64,000 bases of DNA from Neorhizobium galegae bv. orientalis str. HAMBI 540 (GTDB lineage: Bacteria; Pseudomonadota; Alphaproteobacteria; Rhizobiales; Rhizobiaceae). Location of the stretch: the NCBI RefSeq assembly GCF_000731315.1, contig NZ_HG938353.1:3100001-3164000 (forward strand), in the 5' to 3' direction. Both the position numbers and the translations under genes were made by a program. Positions within the stretch are counted from its first letter, which is position 1. Each line of letters starts with the position of its first letter. The notes beneath the pieces are model-generated. The model had not been told where the DNA came from, did no database searches, and was given only the letters and a program-made list of their open reading frames with translations. Shown here one piece after another: positions 43,434 to 53,573 of the stretch.

Positions 43434-43741
43434 CCCTTGTCTTCCGGTCGACACTGCGGGAAACCCTTTAAAAATTGCTTGTCCACGAGCCACGTAACCC
43501 CCTTTCATTGGGGGGTTCTTGAGAGTTTGCTGAACAAATTGACAACGAGATGGTTAAAATTTCCGGGAGGCAGCCTTCGGCACAGGCACAACCCCTCCGG
43601 AGCCTGCACAAACACCCTGCGATCCCGGCTTTTTATAGACGAAAACCTGACTTGTTGGGACTTTCCTTTTCTTAGACCTTCGTTTACATCGCCATCCAAG
43701 AACGGGCGGGGTAAGAGAGACCTGTTGGAATTGGGGAAAGC
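43434..43741. other. Intergenic region between divergent GGDEF-EAL and dctQ genes
   Basis: 308 bases without a credible gene. It must carry both promoters. A hairpin, AACCCCC-N7-GGGGGGTT, is at 43496-43517; it has no T run on either strand. Short GC-rich repeats (CGGGAGG, CCTCCGG) near 43560-43605 could also fold. Nothing else recognised. Confidence 0.5.
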
Positions 43742-44281
43742 ATGGCTGCACTGTTGAAGATCAGCGGTCTCATCGATCGCGTGAGCGAAATCCTCGGCAA
43801 GTTTTCGGGCTATATGGTCCTCGCCTGCACGCTCATCAGCGCCGGCAACGCCATCATCCGCTACCTCTTCAACTACAGCTCCAACGGCTGGCTTGAAATC
43901 CAGTGGTATCTCTTCGCCTTCATCGTGCTGCTCGGCGCTTCCCACACGCTGCGGCTGAACGAGCACGTCCGCGTCGACCTGATTTACGGCTCCGTCTCCG
44001 ACCGGGCCCGGCTGTGGATCGATGCGATCGGCCTGATCGTCTTCCTCATCCCGGCCTGTCTTTACCTCGCCTGGCTCTCCTGGCCCTTCTTCTCGCTTTC
44101 CTTGGCGCAGGGCGAGGTGTCTTCGAATGCCGGAGGCCTCATCCGCTGGCCGGTCAAGCTGATCATCGTCTCGGGCTTTAGCCTGCTGGCGCTGCAGGGA
44201 TTTTCCGAACTGGTAAAGCGCATCGCCGGCCTCAAGGGCGTCCTCCAGGTCGATACGACCTACGAAAAGCCGCTTCAATAA
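43742..44281 (+). CDS. dctQ: TRAP transporter small permease
   Basis: A 179-residue membrane protein with four helices, the small (Q) subunit of a tripartite ATP-independent periplasmic transporter. Typical features are SNGWLEIQWYLFAFIVLLGA, the HTLRLNEHVRVD turn and RWPVKLIIVSGF in the last helix. Na+ or H+ driven uptake needs this protein, the large permease (next gene, 27 bases on) and the binding protein, which lies 3 kb away on the other strand. The substrate is probably a carboxylate. Confidence 0.92.
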   Translation: MAALLKISGLIDRVSEILGKFSGYMVLACTLISAGNAIIRYLFNYSSNGWLEIQWYLFAFIVLLGASHTLRLNEHVRVDLIYGSVSDRARLWIDAIGLIVFLIPACLYLAWLSWPFFSLSLAQGEVSSNAGGLIRWPVKLIIVSGFSLLALQGFSELVKRIAGLKGVLQVDTTYEKPLQ

Positions 44282-44308
44282 CAAGAATTTCGGGGGAATA
44301 AGCCGCTC

Positions 44309-45811
44309 ATGTTCGAATACGGTATAATGCCGCCGGCAATGTTCCTTGGCATGATCATTTTCATGCTCTACGGGTTCCCTGTCGCCTTCTCGCTGTCCGC
44401 CGTCGGCTTGTTCTTCGGCCTTCTCGGCATCGCCACCGGCCATTTCGAATTCGCCTTCATGCAGGCGCTGCCGTTCCGCATCTTCGGGATCGTCTCCAAC
44501 GATCTGCTGCTCGCCATCCCCTTCTTTACCTTCATGGGAGCGGTGCTCGAGCGCTGCGGCCTTGCCGAAGACCTGCTCGAAGGCACCGGCAAGCTGTTCG
44601 GCGCCATTCCCGGCGGCCTCGCCTATGCGGTTATCCTGGTCGGCGCCATCCTCGGCGCGATCACCGGCACGGTCGCCGCCTCGGTCATCACCATGGGCGT
44701 GATCTCGCTGCCGATCATGCTGAAATACGGCTACAATCCGCGGCTTGCGACAGGCGTCATCGCCGCATCCGGCACGATCACCCAGGTCATCCCGCCGTCG
44801 CTCGTGCTGATCGTCCTTGCCGACCAGCTCGGCCGTTCGGTCGGCGACATGTATCTCGGCGCGATCGGCCCCTCGATCCTGCAGGTGGTGATCTTCCTGC
44901 TGTTCATCCTCGCCATGTCGATCTTCCGCCCGAAGGACGTGCCCGCTTTGCCGCTGGAAGCTCGCGGCGAACTCAATGCGGCGCTGGTCTTCAAGGTCCT
45001 CTGGGGCATGATCCCGTCGATCGTGCTGATCTTCCTCGTGCTCGGCACCATCTTCATGGGCCTGGCCACCCCGACCGAAGCCGGCGCTCTCGGCGTCGTC
45101 GGCGCCATGGTGCTCGCCGCCATGCATCGCCGCCTCACCTGGGACCTGATCAAGCAGGGCATGCATTCGACCATGACGATCACCTCCATGGTGGTCTTCA
45201 TCCTGGTCGGCGCCACCTGCTTCAGCCTTGTCTTCCAGGGCATGGACGGCGGGCTGTGGATCGAATTCCTGCTGTCTCACGTCCCCGGCGGCGCGGTCGG
45301 CTTCCTGATCTTCGTCAACATCTTCGTTTTCTTCCTCGCCTTCTTCCTCGATTTCTTCGAAATCGCCTTCATCGTCCTGCCGATGCTGGCGCCGGTTGCG
45401 AACGCGCTCGGCATCGACCTGATCTGGTTTGGCGTGCTGCTCTGCGTCAACATGCAGACCTCGTTCATGCATCCGCCCTTCGGCTTTGCGCTGTTCTATC
45501 TCCGCTCAATCGCCCCGAAGAGCGTCAAGACCAAGGACATCTACCTCGGCGCCATTCCGTGGCTCGGCATGCAGCTCATCCTGGTCGGTATCATCATCTT
45601 CTGGCCCGAGTCGGTCACCTACTGGCTGGACAAGTCGCCGGACGTCGACCTCAATACGATCAAGATCGAAATCCCCGGCTTCGGCAACGGCAGCGGCAAC
45701 CAGATGCCGAATTTCGGCTTGCCGCCGATGGACGGCGCACCGGCCCAGCCCAGCCAGCAGGGACTGCCCGGCATGCCGAACTTCGGCCAGCCCCCGAAGA
45801 TCAACCCGTAA
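44309..45811 (+). CDS. dctM: TRAP transporter large permease
   Basis: A 500-residue membrane protein with about twelve helices: MIIFMLYGFPVAFSLSAVGL at the N-terminus, AIPFFTFMGAVLERCGLAED, LGAITGTVAASVITMGVISL and SGTITQVIPPSLVLIVLADQ. The last 55 residues (from about 445) form a Pro/Gly/Asn-rich cytosolic or periplasmic tail that contains MPNFGLPP and MPNFGQPP, an internal repeat. A strong terminator follows, so dctQM is a two-gene operon. Confidence 0.94.
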   Translation: MFEYGIMPPAMFLGMIIFMLYGFPVAFSLSAVGLFFGLLGIATGHFEFAFMQALPFRIFGIVSNDLLLAIPFFTFMGAVLERCGLAEDLLEGTGKLFGAIPGGLAYAVILVGAILGAITGTVAASVITMGVISLPIMLKYGYNPRLATGVIAASGTITQVIPPSLVLIVLADQLGRSVGDMYLGAIGPSILQVVIFLLFILAMSIFRPKDVPALPLEARGELNAALVFKVLWGMIPSIVLIFLVLGTIFMGLATPTEAGALGVVGAMVLAAMHRRLTWDLIKQGMHSTMTITSMVVFILVGATCFSLVFQGMDGGLWIEFLLSHVPGGAVGFLIFVNIFVFFLAFFLDFFEIAFIVLPMLAPVANALGIDLIWFGVLLCVNMQTSFMHPPFGFALFYLRSIAPKSVKTKDIYLGAIPWLGMQLILVGIIIFWPESVTYWLDKSPDVDLNTIKIEIPGFGNGSGNQMPNFGLPPMDGAPAQPSQQGLPGMPNFGQPPKINP

Positions 45812-46181
45812 GGGCGGCTTTTTCCGCCCAGTTGTCGCTAGGTATATTTCCGAAAAAGGAGGACAGGGTTGGCGCCCTGTCCTCCTTTTCTATTATTGCC
45901 CAACAGGCCAGGCCGCTCCTCCGGTTTCCCTGGAGGACAGCGGCAAACGCGAGCGAAGTCGTAGCTTGGAGGCCCGCGTCAAAAGCGTCTTTCGGCCCTT
46001 CCTCTACCGAAAAAGCGGTATGCCGGTGGAGGCTCGACGCGAAATCCCGTTGCCGCTAACACTTTGGTAGCCGTACTAACCGGCTTACTGAGCGTATAAA
46101 ACTTGGCGCGGGCGGCATCGCGCGCGGGTTTGCCGTCGCCAGACCAGAACCCGGTTTGGCTGACCCGCTCGGGGGCACGAC
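45812..46181. other. Intergenic region dctM-fkbM
   Basis: 370 bases with no credible gene. The first part holds the dctQM terminator at 45854-45889. After about 45890 I see nothing except an uncharacterised region that must contain the promoter of the FkbM gene. Confidence 0.6.
45854..45889 (+). terminator. Rho-independent terminator after dctQM
   Basis: A perfect 15-base stem (AAAAGGAGGACAGGG and its complement) with the loop TTGGCG; the right arm ends in CCTTTTC. It is symmetrical, so it could also stop leftward transcription. Confidence 0.93.
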
Positions 46182-47114
46182 ATGCAGATGAACCACGTAT
46201 TGCCGAATGCGATGTACGTTGTGCGAAGGTCGATCGGTCGGACCATAGTCGAGCCGTTGCGGCGCAGACAGTTTGCCAGAGAGAGCGACGTATTCACCCA
46301 TCGCACCAACCGGGGATACATCTTCAACCTCGATCCTGCACAAAGTATCGACGAGGCTATCTTCGTCGAAGGCTGGTTTGAGGGACGGTTTCTGGAATTC
46401 CTGCAGGGCCGCTTCGAGCCCGGTGCCGTCGCACTCGACATCGGCGCGAATATCGGCAACCACGCCATTCACCTCAATCGAGACTTCGCCGAGATCCATT
46501 GCTTCGAACCCAATCCCGATGCCTTCAGGCGGTTGACCGAGAACATTCGCTCGAACCGGCTCGATAACATTCGACTGCACCAGGCGGCTCTCGGCGATTG
46601 CGACGACACGCTCATGTTCCGCGAAAATCTCGAAGGTAACCTCGGCGCCAGCGGCTTCGTGGAGGATGACCGGCCATCCGGACATAGCCGTATCCTGCGC
46701 TTGCCGGTTTTCGAAGCGGACAAGCTCATTCGGCGCCTTGGAATAACCAGGGTCGATTTCATCAAGATAGATGTCGAGGGGTTCGAGCTGCGGGTTCTGA
46801 AGGGGCTGCGTTCGACGATTGCCTTCAACCGGCCGATCGTGTCCTTCGAGTTCCATGGCCACCTCGCAGCACCGGAAGACTTCGGCAAGCTCACCGCCTG
46901 CCTGCCGGATTACCAGTTCTACGATCTGGAATATGCGCCTGAATCGGCTTCCACGCTGGAAAAGCTGAAATGGAACTTCCGCCATGGCGGCGCACCCGTT
47001 CTGAACCGGTTCGACCGTCCCGAGCCGCGCACCTACGAAAACATACTGGCATTCCCATCGCAGGATACGTTCAGCCGCTTCACGAACCGCCCTTCGGCCG
47101 CCCTTGCCATTTGA
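46182..47114 (+). CDS. FkbM family methyltransferase
   Basis: A 310-residue SAM-dependent methyltransferase. The SAM motif ALDIGANIGNHAIHLNRDF is in the centre, followed by IHCFEPNPDAFRRL and VDFIKIDVEGFELRVLKGL, all typical FkbM signatures. The family O-methylates polyketides, sugars or lipids. The start context is weak (GGGGGC), so the exact start could also be the ATG at 46188. The gene sits between the two halves of a TRAP transporter yet has its own terminator. Substrate unknown. Confidence 0.88.
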   Translation: MQMNHVLPNAMYVVRRSIGRTIVEPLRRRQFARESDVFTHRTNRGYIFNLDPAQSIDEAIFVEGWFEGRFLEFLQGRFEPGAVALDIGANIGNHAIHLNRDFAEIHCFEPNPDAFRRLTENIRSNRLDNIRLHQAALGDCDDTLMFRENLEGNLGASGFVEDDRPSGHSRILRLPVFEADKLIRRLGITRVDFIKIDVEGFELRVLKGLRSTIAFNRPIVSFEFHGHLAAPEDFGKLTACLPDYQFYDLEYAPESASTLEKLKWNFRHGGAPVLNRFDRPEPRTYENILAFPSQDTFSRFTNRPSAALAI

Positions 47115-47141
47115 ACCGATCCCCGGGTACCCGCCAGACAA

Positions 47142-47169
47142 AAGCCCCGGATCTCTCGATCCGGGGCTT
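47142..47169. terminator. Bidirectional terminator between fkbM and dctP
   Basis: Perfect AAGCCCCGGAT/ATCCGGGGCTT stem with a six-base loop, between two converging genes. The A and T ends suit termination on both strands. Confidence 0.85.
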
Positions 47170-47196
47170 CGATATCAAGAATTGCCTGACCTGTGA

Positions 47197-48609
<1,413 letters not shown>

Positions 48610-49383
48610 ATGCCGAAACCGATCGTCGCCCTGCCCGCCGACATCCGCCAACTGGATGGAGCGATCTGGCATGCGTCGCCGAACCAGTATGTTCAGGCGG
48701 CGCTGAAAGTGGCGGACGTGATGACCTTCATCATTCCGGCTTTCGAAGAGGGCAACGAGACCGATGCCATCCTCGACCGCGTCGACGGCGTGCTGGTTTC
48801 CGGATCGGCGACCAACGTCCACCCGTCGCTCTATGGCAAGCAAGCGACCGACGGCGACGGCCCCTTCGATCCGGCCCGCGACGCGACGTCCCTGCCGCTG
48901 ATCCGCCGGGCGATCGACCGCGGCATTCCGCTGCTCGCCATCTGCCGCGGCATCCAGGAACTGAACGTGGCATTGGGCGGCACGCTGGCGAGCGAGATCC
49001 AGGACCAGCCGGGCATCTGGGACCACCGCAAACCCGATGTGAAGGAGCGCGACGACATGTACGCGATCCGCCAGCCTGTGTTCGTTGCCGAAGGCTCCTG
49101 CATCGCCAATTATCTGGGCCTGGCAGGCGAGGTCCAGGTCAACTCCCTGCACCGCCAGGCGATCGCCGAAACCGCACCTCGTCTTAAGGTCGAAGCAACC
49201 GCCGAGGACGGCACAGTCGAGGCGGTCTCGGTCATCGACGCCAAGAATTTTGCCGTGGGCGTGCAATGGCATCCCGAATACTGGGCCGAAACCGACGCTC
49301 CGTCGCGGGCGCTTTTTCACGCGTTCGGCGAAGCGGTTCGCGCCTATGCGGCCCGCAAGGCGATTACCAACGTGGCGGCTTGA
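48610..49383 (+). CDS. Gamma-glutamyl-gamma-aminobutyrate hydrolase family protein (class I amidotransferase)
   Basis: A 257-residue single glutaminase-type domain of the PuuD/peptidase C26 family. It opens KPIVALPADIRQLDGAIWHA, has the nucleophile Cys in LAICRGIQELNVALGG, and ends with the His-Glu pair of VQWHPEYWAE. The family removes glutamate from gamma-glutamyl compounds such as gamma-glutamyl-GABA in putrescine breakdown. GGAGAG precedes the ATG at 48610. The partner puu genes are not present, so the substrate remains open. Confidence 0.9.
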   Translation: MPKPIVALPADIRQLDGAIWHASPNQYVQAALKVADVMTFIIPAFEEGNETDAILDRVDGVLVSGSATNVHPSLYGKQATDGDGPFDPARDATSLPLIRRAIDRGIPLLAICRGIQELNVALGGTLASEIQDQPGIWDHRKPDVKERDDMYAIRQPVFVAEGSCIANYLGLAGEVQVNSLHRQAIAETAPRLKVEATAEDGTVEAVSVIDAKNFAVGVQWHPEYWAETDAPSRALFHAFGEAVRAYAARKAITNVAA

Positions 49384-49423
49384 CGCCGGCCAAGCATCAG
49401 CGTGAAGCAGGATATCGGGAAAC

Positions 49424-49879
49424 CTACTCCTCGTCCTCGCCCGGCCCTTCCCCCGCCTTCACATAAGCAAGCTTCAGCATAATCTGCGAAGCCTCGATCA
49501 GCGTTTCGCGCTCATCCGGGCTGAGGCAGGCTTCGATTGCTTTTTCCAGCCAGGCGCGGCGGGCGCGGATATCCTCCGAGAGAACCTTGCGGCCGTGAGG
49601 CGTCAGCGCCAACTCGATTTCGCGACGGTCCTGCCCGTTGCGACTGCGGCTGATGAGGCCGTCGCGTTCCATCGCCGCGACGATACGGGTGACTGATTGC
49701 GGTTGCAGCCGCTCCTCCAGCGCAAGGCGCCATGCCGGCATCGGCCCCAACCGATGAAGTGTCGCGAGCATGGCGATCGTCGACAGACTGACCGCGCCTT
49801 CCGCTCGCGCGGCGCGCAGGCGGCGGCCGAGCAGCAGCACACTGCGAACGATCAGCGTTGAGGCGTCGTCACTGGACAT
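49424..49879 (-). CDS. MarR family regulator, divergent from FUSC gene
   Basis: A 151-residue winged-helix regulator: LATLHRLGPMPAWRLALEER, LQPQSVTRIVAAMERDGLI as the recognition helix, and the wing RSRNGQDRREIELALTPHG. It starts 59 bases from the divergent FUSC-type membrane gene, with a perfect palindrome between them at 49883-49897, the natural place for its operator. MarR proteins of this type usually respond to small aromatic compounds. The start at 49879 fits the palindrome being just upstream; a longer reading to 49954 would cross it. Confidence 0.88.
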   Translation of the reverse strand: MSSDDASTLIVRSVLLLGRRLRAARAEGAVSLSTIAMLATLHRLGPMPAWRLALEERLQPQSVTRIVAAMERDGLISRSRNGQDRREIELALTPHGRKVLSEDIRARRAWLEKAIEACLSPDERETLIEASQIMLKLAYVKAGEGPGEDEE

Positions 49880-49882
49880 ACG

Positions 49883-49897
49883 ATACGCAATGCGTAT
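49883..49897. promoter_or_regulatory. Palindromic MarR operator between marR and FUSC genes
   Basis: ATACGCA-A-TGCGTAT is a perfect 15-base palindrome four bases upstream of the MarR start and 41 bases upstream of the FUSC gene. Position and symmetry fit repression of both genes. Confidence 0.75.
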
Positions 49898-49937
49898 TAT
49901 TATGCCACTGTTCAATCGCGAGCCCGAGGGATAGCGG

Positions 49938-51008
49938 ATGGAAAAGACATTCAATCACGTTGCCGAAGCCTTTCGCTGGTCGACGGAAAAAGAAGTGACG
50001 GCGATCGAGATCGTCGTTTCGGCGCTTGCCATGGCCGTGCCGGCGCTGCTGGTCGCAAAGGGCCATCACATGGGCCTCGGCCTCGTCGGCGGCATGGCGA
50101 TGAGTGGAACCGTAGCGCATGGCAAGTTGAGGGTGCAAGCCGGCAGTGCGGGCGCCGCCTTCGCCACGCTGGCGATTGCCGCAGGGCTTGCCTGCCTCGC
50201 CGGCCGCCTGGGCATGGCAGGCCAGGCGGCGATGCTTTTGCTGGCGGCGATCGCCGGCATCGTCGGCGGGTTCGACCGGGCGATGGTGGCGGCGTCGATG
50301 CGGTTCGTCTTCTATCTCATCATGGTGGGCGGCATCGTGGCAACGACGAGGGCCGATCCGCTGCTGATCTTTGCCGTCGTCATGAGCGGCGCGCTCTTCG
50401 CGGCGATCCTGCACATAAGCATGTCCGCTGTCGTCGATCGCATCCGCAAGCCTGAAGAAAAGCCGGTCGAAGCCAACCGTCTCCCAACCGCCAGGCAAAA
50501 GTTCAATCGGCTGAAGCGCTCGCTGGGAGAATGGGCCGGCTGGCAATATCCGATCCGGCTGGTCCTCAGTCTCGGCGCTGTTTTGCTCGCGCACGCGCTT
50601 TTTCCCTCCCACGACGTTCACTGGGCGGCGCTGACGCTTGTGCTGCTGGTCGAGCGTCGGCCGGAGCGCATGCCGCGGAAGACGACGCAAAGGGTGATTG
50701 GCGTCATCTTCGGCGTCTGCTGCGCAGGCCTGCTTTCATTCCTGGCTCTGCCCGCCTGGGCGGATGTGCTGAGCATCGCCGTTCTCGGCGGCTGCCGGCC
50801 GTTCCTGCAGGCCAGGAACTATCTCGCCTATTCGATCGTCATGACGCCGCTGATGATGATGGCCATGGGCACAGCCGATCAAGTTCTGACCGCCGCCACA
50901 TTGTGGGACCGGCTCTACGCGACCATCTTCGCCGCATGCCTGGTGCTGTTCGTCAATCGGGTAGCGATCTTTCTGTGGCCAGAGACGGAGGCACCCGTCG
51001 CGGCCTAA
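49938..51008 (+). CDS. FUSC-family membrane protein (fusaric-acid resistance-like)
   Basis: A 356-residue integral membrane protein in two halves of about five helices each (residues 20-165 and 195-345). The second half reads WAALTLVLLVERRPERMPRK and RVIGVIFGVCCAGLLSFLAL, the FUSC_2 pattern. The family exports aromatic acids. There is no HlyD or outer-membrane partner beside it. The divergent MarR gene and the palindrome suggest induction by the transported compound (inference). Confidence 0.8.
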   Translation: MEKTFNHVAEAFRWSTEKEVTAIEIVVSALAMAVPALLVAKGHHMGLGLVGGMAMSGTVAHGKLRVQAGSAGAAFATLAIAAGLACLAGRLGMAGQAAMLLLAAIAGIVGGFDRAMVAASMRFVFYLIMVGGIVATTRADPLLIFAVVMSGALFAAILHISMSAVVDRIRKPEEKPVEANRLPTARQKFNRLKRSLGEWAGWQYPIRLVLSLGAVLLAHALFPSHDVHWAALTLVLLVERRPERMPRKTTQRVIGVIFGVCCAGLLSFLALPAWADVLSIAVLGGCRPFLQARNYLAYSIVMTPLMMMAMGTADQVLTAATLWDRLYATIFAACLVLFVNRVAIFLWPETEAPVAA

Positions 51009-52027
51009 GCCCTTGGCCGGTGCACTCCGGTCGACTGGCGGATGCGCATTTCCGGCTTGATCAGATGAATGCCGTCCGGCTCGTGGCTGCCGGCAAGGCG
51101 GTCGAGCAGCGCGCGCGCCGCAAGCCGGCCGACTTCCGTCTGGCCATTCCACACCGTCGTCAGCGCAGGCGTCGCGATCGACGCCTCTTCCAGATCGTCG
51201 TAGCCGGTGACGGAGATATCGTGGCCGGGCAACAGCCCGGCGCGGGCGACGCCGTTCATCAGGCCGATCGCCACCAGATCGTTCCAGCAGACCGCAGCGG
51301 TCGGCTTCTGCGGCAGGGAAAGGAAATGCACCGCCGCCTCGAACCCGCCCTGCTTCGAACGCGGCCCGGGAATGCGCAGGTTCGGATCCACCTCGATGCC
51401 CGCCTTGCGCAACGCGTTGACATACCCCTGGTATCGGTCTCGGCCCGTCGACGTCTGGTCCGTGCCGCCGATCATGGCGATCACCCGATGCCCGAGGCCG
51501 ATCAGATGGTTGGTGGCAAGCGAGATGCCGTAGCTATCGTCGCCGCGATAGGTCGGCAGTTCGACGCCTTCCATCGAACGGGCAACGAGGATGGCCGGCA
51601 TGCCGTTCTCTTCGGCAAGCCTCATATCCTCGATCGGCGTGCCGATCGCCGGCGACATGATCACCCCGTCACCGCCGAGCTGCAGCAGCGTTTCGATGAA
51701 GGTGCGCTGTTTTTCGACCGAATCGTAATGGTTGGAAAGGATGAAGGTATGACGGCTGCGATCGAGCTCGCTTTCGATCGCTTTGAGGATTTCCCCGTAG
51801 AACGGGTTCATGATGTCATGCACCACGACGCCGATAATGCCGGAGCGCGAGGTGCGCAGGCTCGCGGCTCGGCGATTGTAGATATAACCGAGGGCTCTTG
51901 CCTGTTCCTTGATTTTTTCCCGGGTATCGGCCGCCACGAGCGGGCTGTCGCGTAGAGCAAGCGATATCGTGGCGGTCGAGAGACCGAGGCTCTCGCCGAT
52001 CGTCGACAACTTGATCTTTTGTGCCAT
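51005..52027 (-). CDS. LacI family transcriptional regulator
   Basis: A 340-residue regulator. The DNA-binding domain is KLSTIGESLGLSTATISLAL followed by the hinge helix YIYNRRAASLRTSRSG, and the periplasmic-binding-protein-like effector domain extends from about residue 60 (GIIGVVVHDIMNPFYGEILK). The effector is usually a sugar or purine. No sugar-use operon lies next to it. A half-palindromic AAACGTTT site is 57-64 bases upstream of its start. Its stop overlaps the end of the converging FUSC gene by four bases. Confidence 0.93.
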   Translation of the reverse strand: MAQKIKLSTIGESLGLSTATISLALRDSPLVAADTREKIKEQARALGYIYNRRAASLRTSRSGIIGVVVHDIMNPFYGEILKAIESELDRSRHTFILSNHYDSVEKQRTFIETLLQLGGDGVIMSPAIGTPIEDMRLAEENGMPAILVARSMEGVELPTYRGDDSYGISLATNHLIGLGHRVIAMIGGTDQTSTGRDRYQGYVNALRKAGIEVDPNLRIPGPRSKQGGFEAAVHFLSLPQKPTAAVCWNDLVAIGLMNGVARAGLLPGHDISVTGYDDLEEASIATPALTTVWNGQTEVGRLAARALLDRLAGSHEPDGIHLIKPEMRIRQSTGVHRPRA

Positions 52028-52083
52028 TTCCCCCACCCGCAATGGCCGGCATCGCTATCCGATGCTCGAATTAAACTTTAAAT

Positions 52084-52091
52084 AAACGTTT
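52084..52091. promoter_or_regulatory. Possible LacI-type operator core
   Basis: AAACGTTT, the CG-centred core typical of LacI/PurR operators, within an AT-rich stretch at 52070-52097. It could mediate autoregulation. The outer bases are not symmetrical, so this is tentative. Confidence 0.4.
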
Positions 52092-52143
52092 TAATTCGGG
52101 GCGACAATCCTATGACAGCGAAAATTTCAAAAGGAAATCAGTG

Positions 52144-52635
52144 TCAGTCGTCCGGGTCGGACTGGAGATTCTGCTCAATGGTTTTCAGGAGTTTGAGGAG
52201 GGTGCGGATCTCCTTGTCGGAAAGGCCTTTTGCGGCGATCGAACCGCACTCGGAGATCGAACGGCCGATCTGTTCGACGGTCTGCAATCCGGCTTCGGTC
52301 AGATGTACTTTGGTAAGACGCCCGTCGGTGCCGTCAGCGCGGCGTTCCAGGAAGCCTTGAGCCTCCATGCGGCCGATCGTGCGGGTCATGGTCGGGGCCT
52401 TGACGCCGAGCCGTATGGCGAGCTGGCCGGGGGTCATGCCGTCTTCTTCCGCCAGGATCAGGATGACGCCGTCCTGGCCGGCATAAAGTCCGCTTTCGCC
52501 GAGGCTGCGGCTGAGTGCTGTGCGCATCGAGCGGGCGGCCTGGGTGATCGCCGGAGCAAGGTCGGTGGCCGAAAGGCCTTCCAGTTCCTTCTTCTTGCCG
52601 GACTTGGCTTTTTTATCGCCCTTCTTCTTGCTCAT
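52144..52635 (-). CDS. MarR family regulator with Lys-rich N-terminus
   Basis: A 163-residue winged-helix protein. The start SKKKGDKKAKSGKKKELEG is very basic, then QDGVILILAEEDGMTPGQLA, VKAPTMTRTIGRMEAQGFLE (recognition helix) and RRADGTDGRLTKVHLTEAG (wing). It is divergent from a creatininase-like gene with 83 bases between, which it may control. The Lys tail might strengthen non-specific DNA binding. Confidence 0.88.
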   Translation of the reverse strand: MSKKKGDKKAKSGKKKELEGLSATDLAPAITQAARSMRTALSRSLGESGLYAGQDGVILILAEEDGMTPGQLAIRLGVKAPTMTRTIGRMEAQGFLERRADGTDGRLTKVHLTEAGLQTVEQIGRSISECGSIAAKGLSDKEIRTLLKLLKTIEQNLQSDPDD

Positions 52636-52718
52636 TCGCTCCGCCCGTTTTGCCCTAAAGAAGTAGCCGTTATATCTGTGGCGCGCTATCCATATCGAAA
52701 CCGGGAAACCACCGCCAG

Positions 52719-53516
52719 ATGTCGCACCCTTCGCCACGCTATCATGACAATGATACGACACTTGCGTCCACAGAAAGGCGAGACTGGATCACCGTCCTGC
52801 CGCTCGGCGCCCACGAACAGCACGGACCGCACCTACCGTTCGAGACCGACACGCTGATCGCCGAAGGCCTCGTCGCCCGCCTGATCCCTGCCCTGCCTGC
52901 CGGCCTGCCGGTGACGTTCCTGCCTGTGGAGCCCGTTGGTTATTCGATAGAGCATATGGATGTCACCGGTACGAAGACGCTTGCCTTCGACGAAGCCGTT
53001 TACCGCTGGCTCGGCATTGCCGGCGATCTTCACGCCAAAGGCATCGGCAAGCTGGTGCTGCTCAACGCCCATGGCGGCAATTCGCCGCTCATGACCGTCG
53101 TCGCGACCGAGGCCCGGGTGCGGTTCGGCATGCTGGTCGTCGCCACAAGCTGGACCCGCTTCGGCCAGCCCGCCGGCTGGATAACCCCGGAGGACAAGGC
53201 AGTCGACATCCACGGCGGAGACATCGAGACGTCCGTGATGCTGGCGCTCCATCCGGACAGGGTCGACATGGCGAGGGCGGAGAACTTCCCGTCCCGCCAA
53301 TCGGACTTTTCCCGCGACTTTAGACATCTGCGCGCCTATGGCCCGCACGCCTTCGGCTGGAAGATGTCCGACCTCAACCCCAAGGGCGTCGCCGGCAACG
53401 CGGCCGCGGCGACGGCGGAACGGGGTGAGTTGCTGGTTGCGCATGCTGTGAAGGGGATTATCGAGCTGCTGGAGGATGTGGCGCGGTTTGATGTCGGAAC
53501 ATTAGAGCCTAGTTGA
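52719..53516 (+). CDS. Creatininase family protein
   Basis: A 265-residue metal-dependent amidohydrolase. Metal ligands are recognisable in LGAHEQHGPHLPFETDT, LLNAHGGNSPLM and HGGDIETSVML. The family includes creatininase, the pyrimidine-formamide hydrolase ArfB and mycofactocin protein MftE, so the substrate is uncertain. No flavin- or mycofactocin-related genes are adjacent. A divergent MarR gene lies upstream. Confidence 0.9.
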   Translation: MSHPSPRYHDNDTTLASTERRDWITVLPLGAHEQHGPHLPFETDTLIAEGLVARLIPALPAGLPVTFLPVEPVGYSIEHMDVTGTKTLAFDEAVYRWLGIAGDLHAKGIGKLVLLNAHGGNSPLMTVVATEARVRFGMLVVATSWTRFGQPAGWITPEDKAVDIHGGDIETSVMLALHPDRVDMARAENFPSRQSDFSRDFRHLRAYGPHAFGWKMSDLNPKGVAGNAAAATAERGELLVAHAVKGIIELLEDVARFDVGTLEPS

Positions 53517-53573
53517 ATCGACGGCATAACAAGGGTACGTTTGGACCATCTAATTGGACCAACGGAGTACACA

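Noticed and set aside
43496..43517. Hairpin as a terminator for the GGDEF-EAL or dctQ gene
   Set aside because: Both genes read away from it, and there is no T run on either strand.
43505..45472. Long minus-strand open frame opposite dctQM, very rich in Glu, Asp and His
   Set aside because: Mirror image of hydrophobic codons of a membrane protein; no ribosome-binding site or domain.
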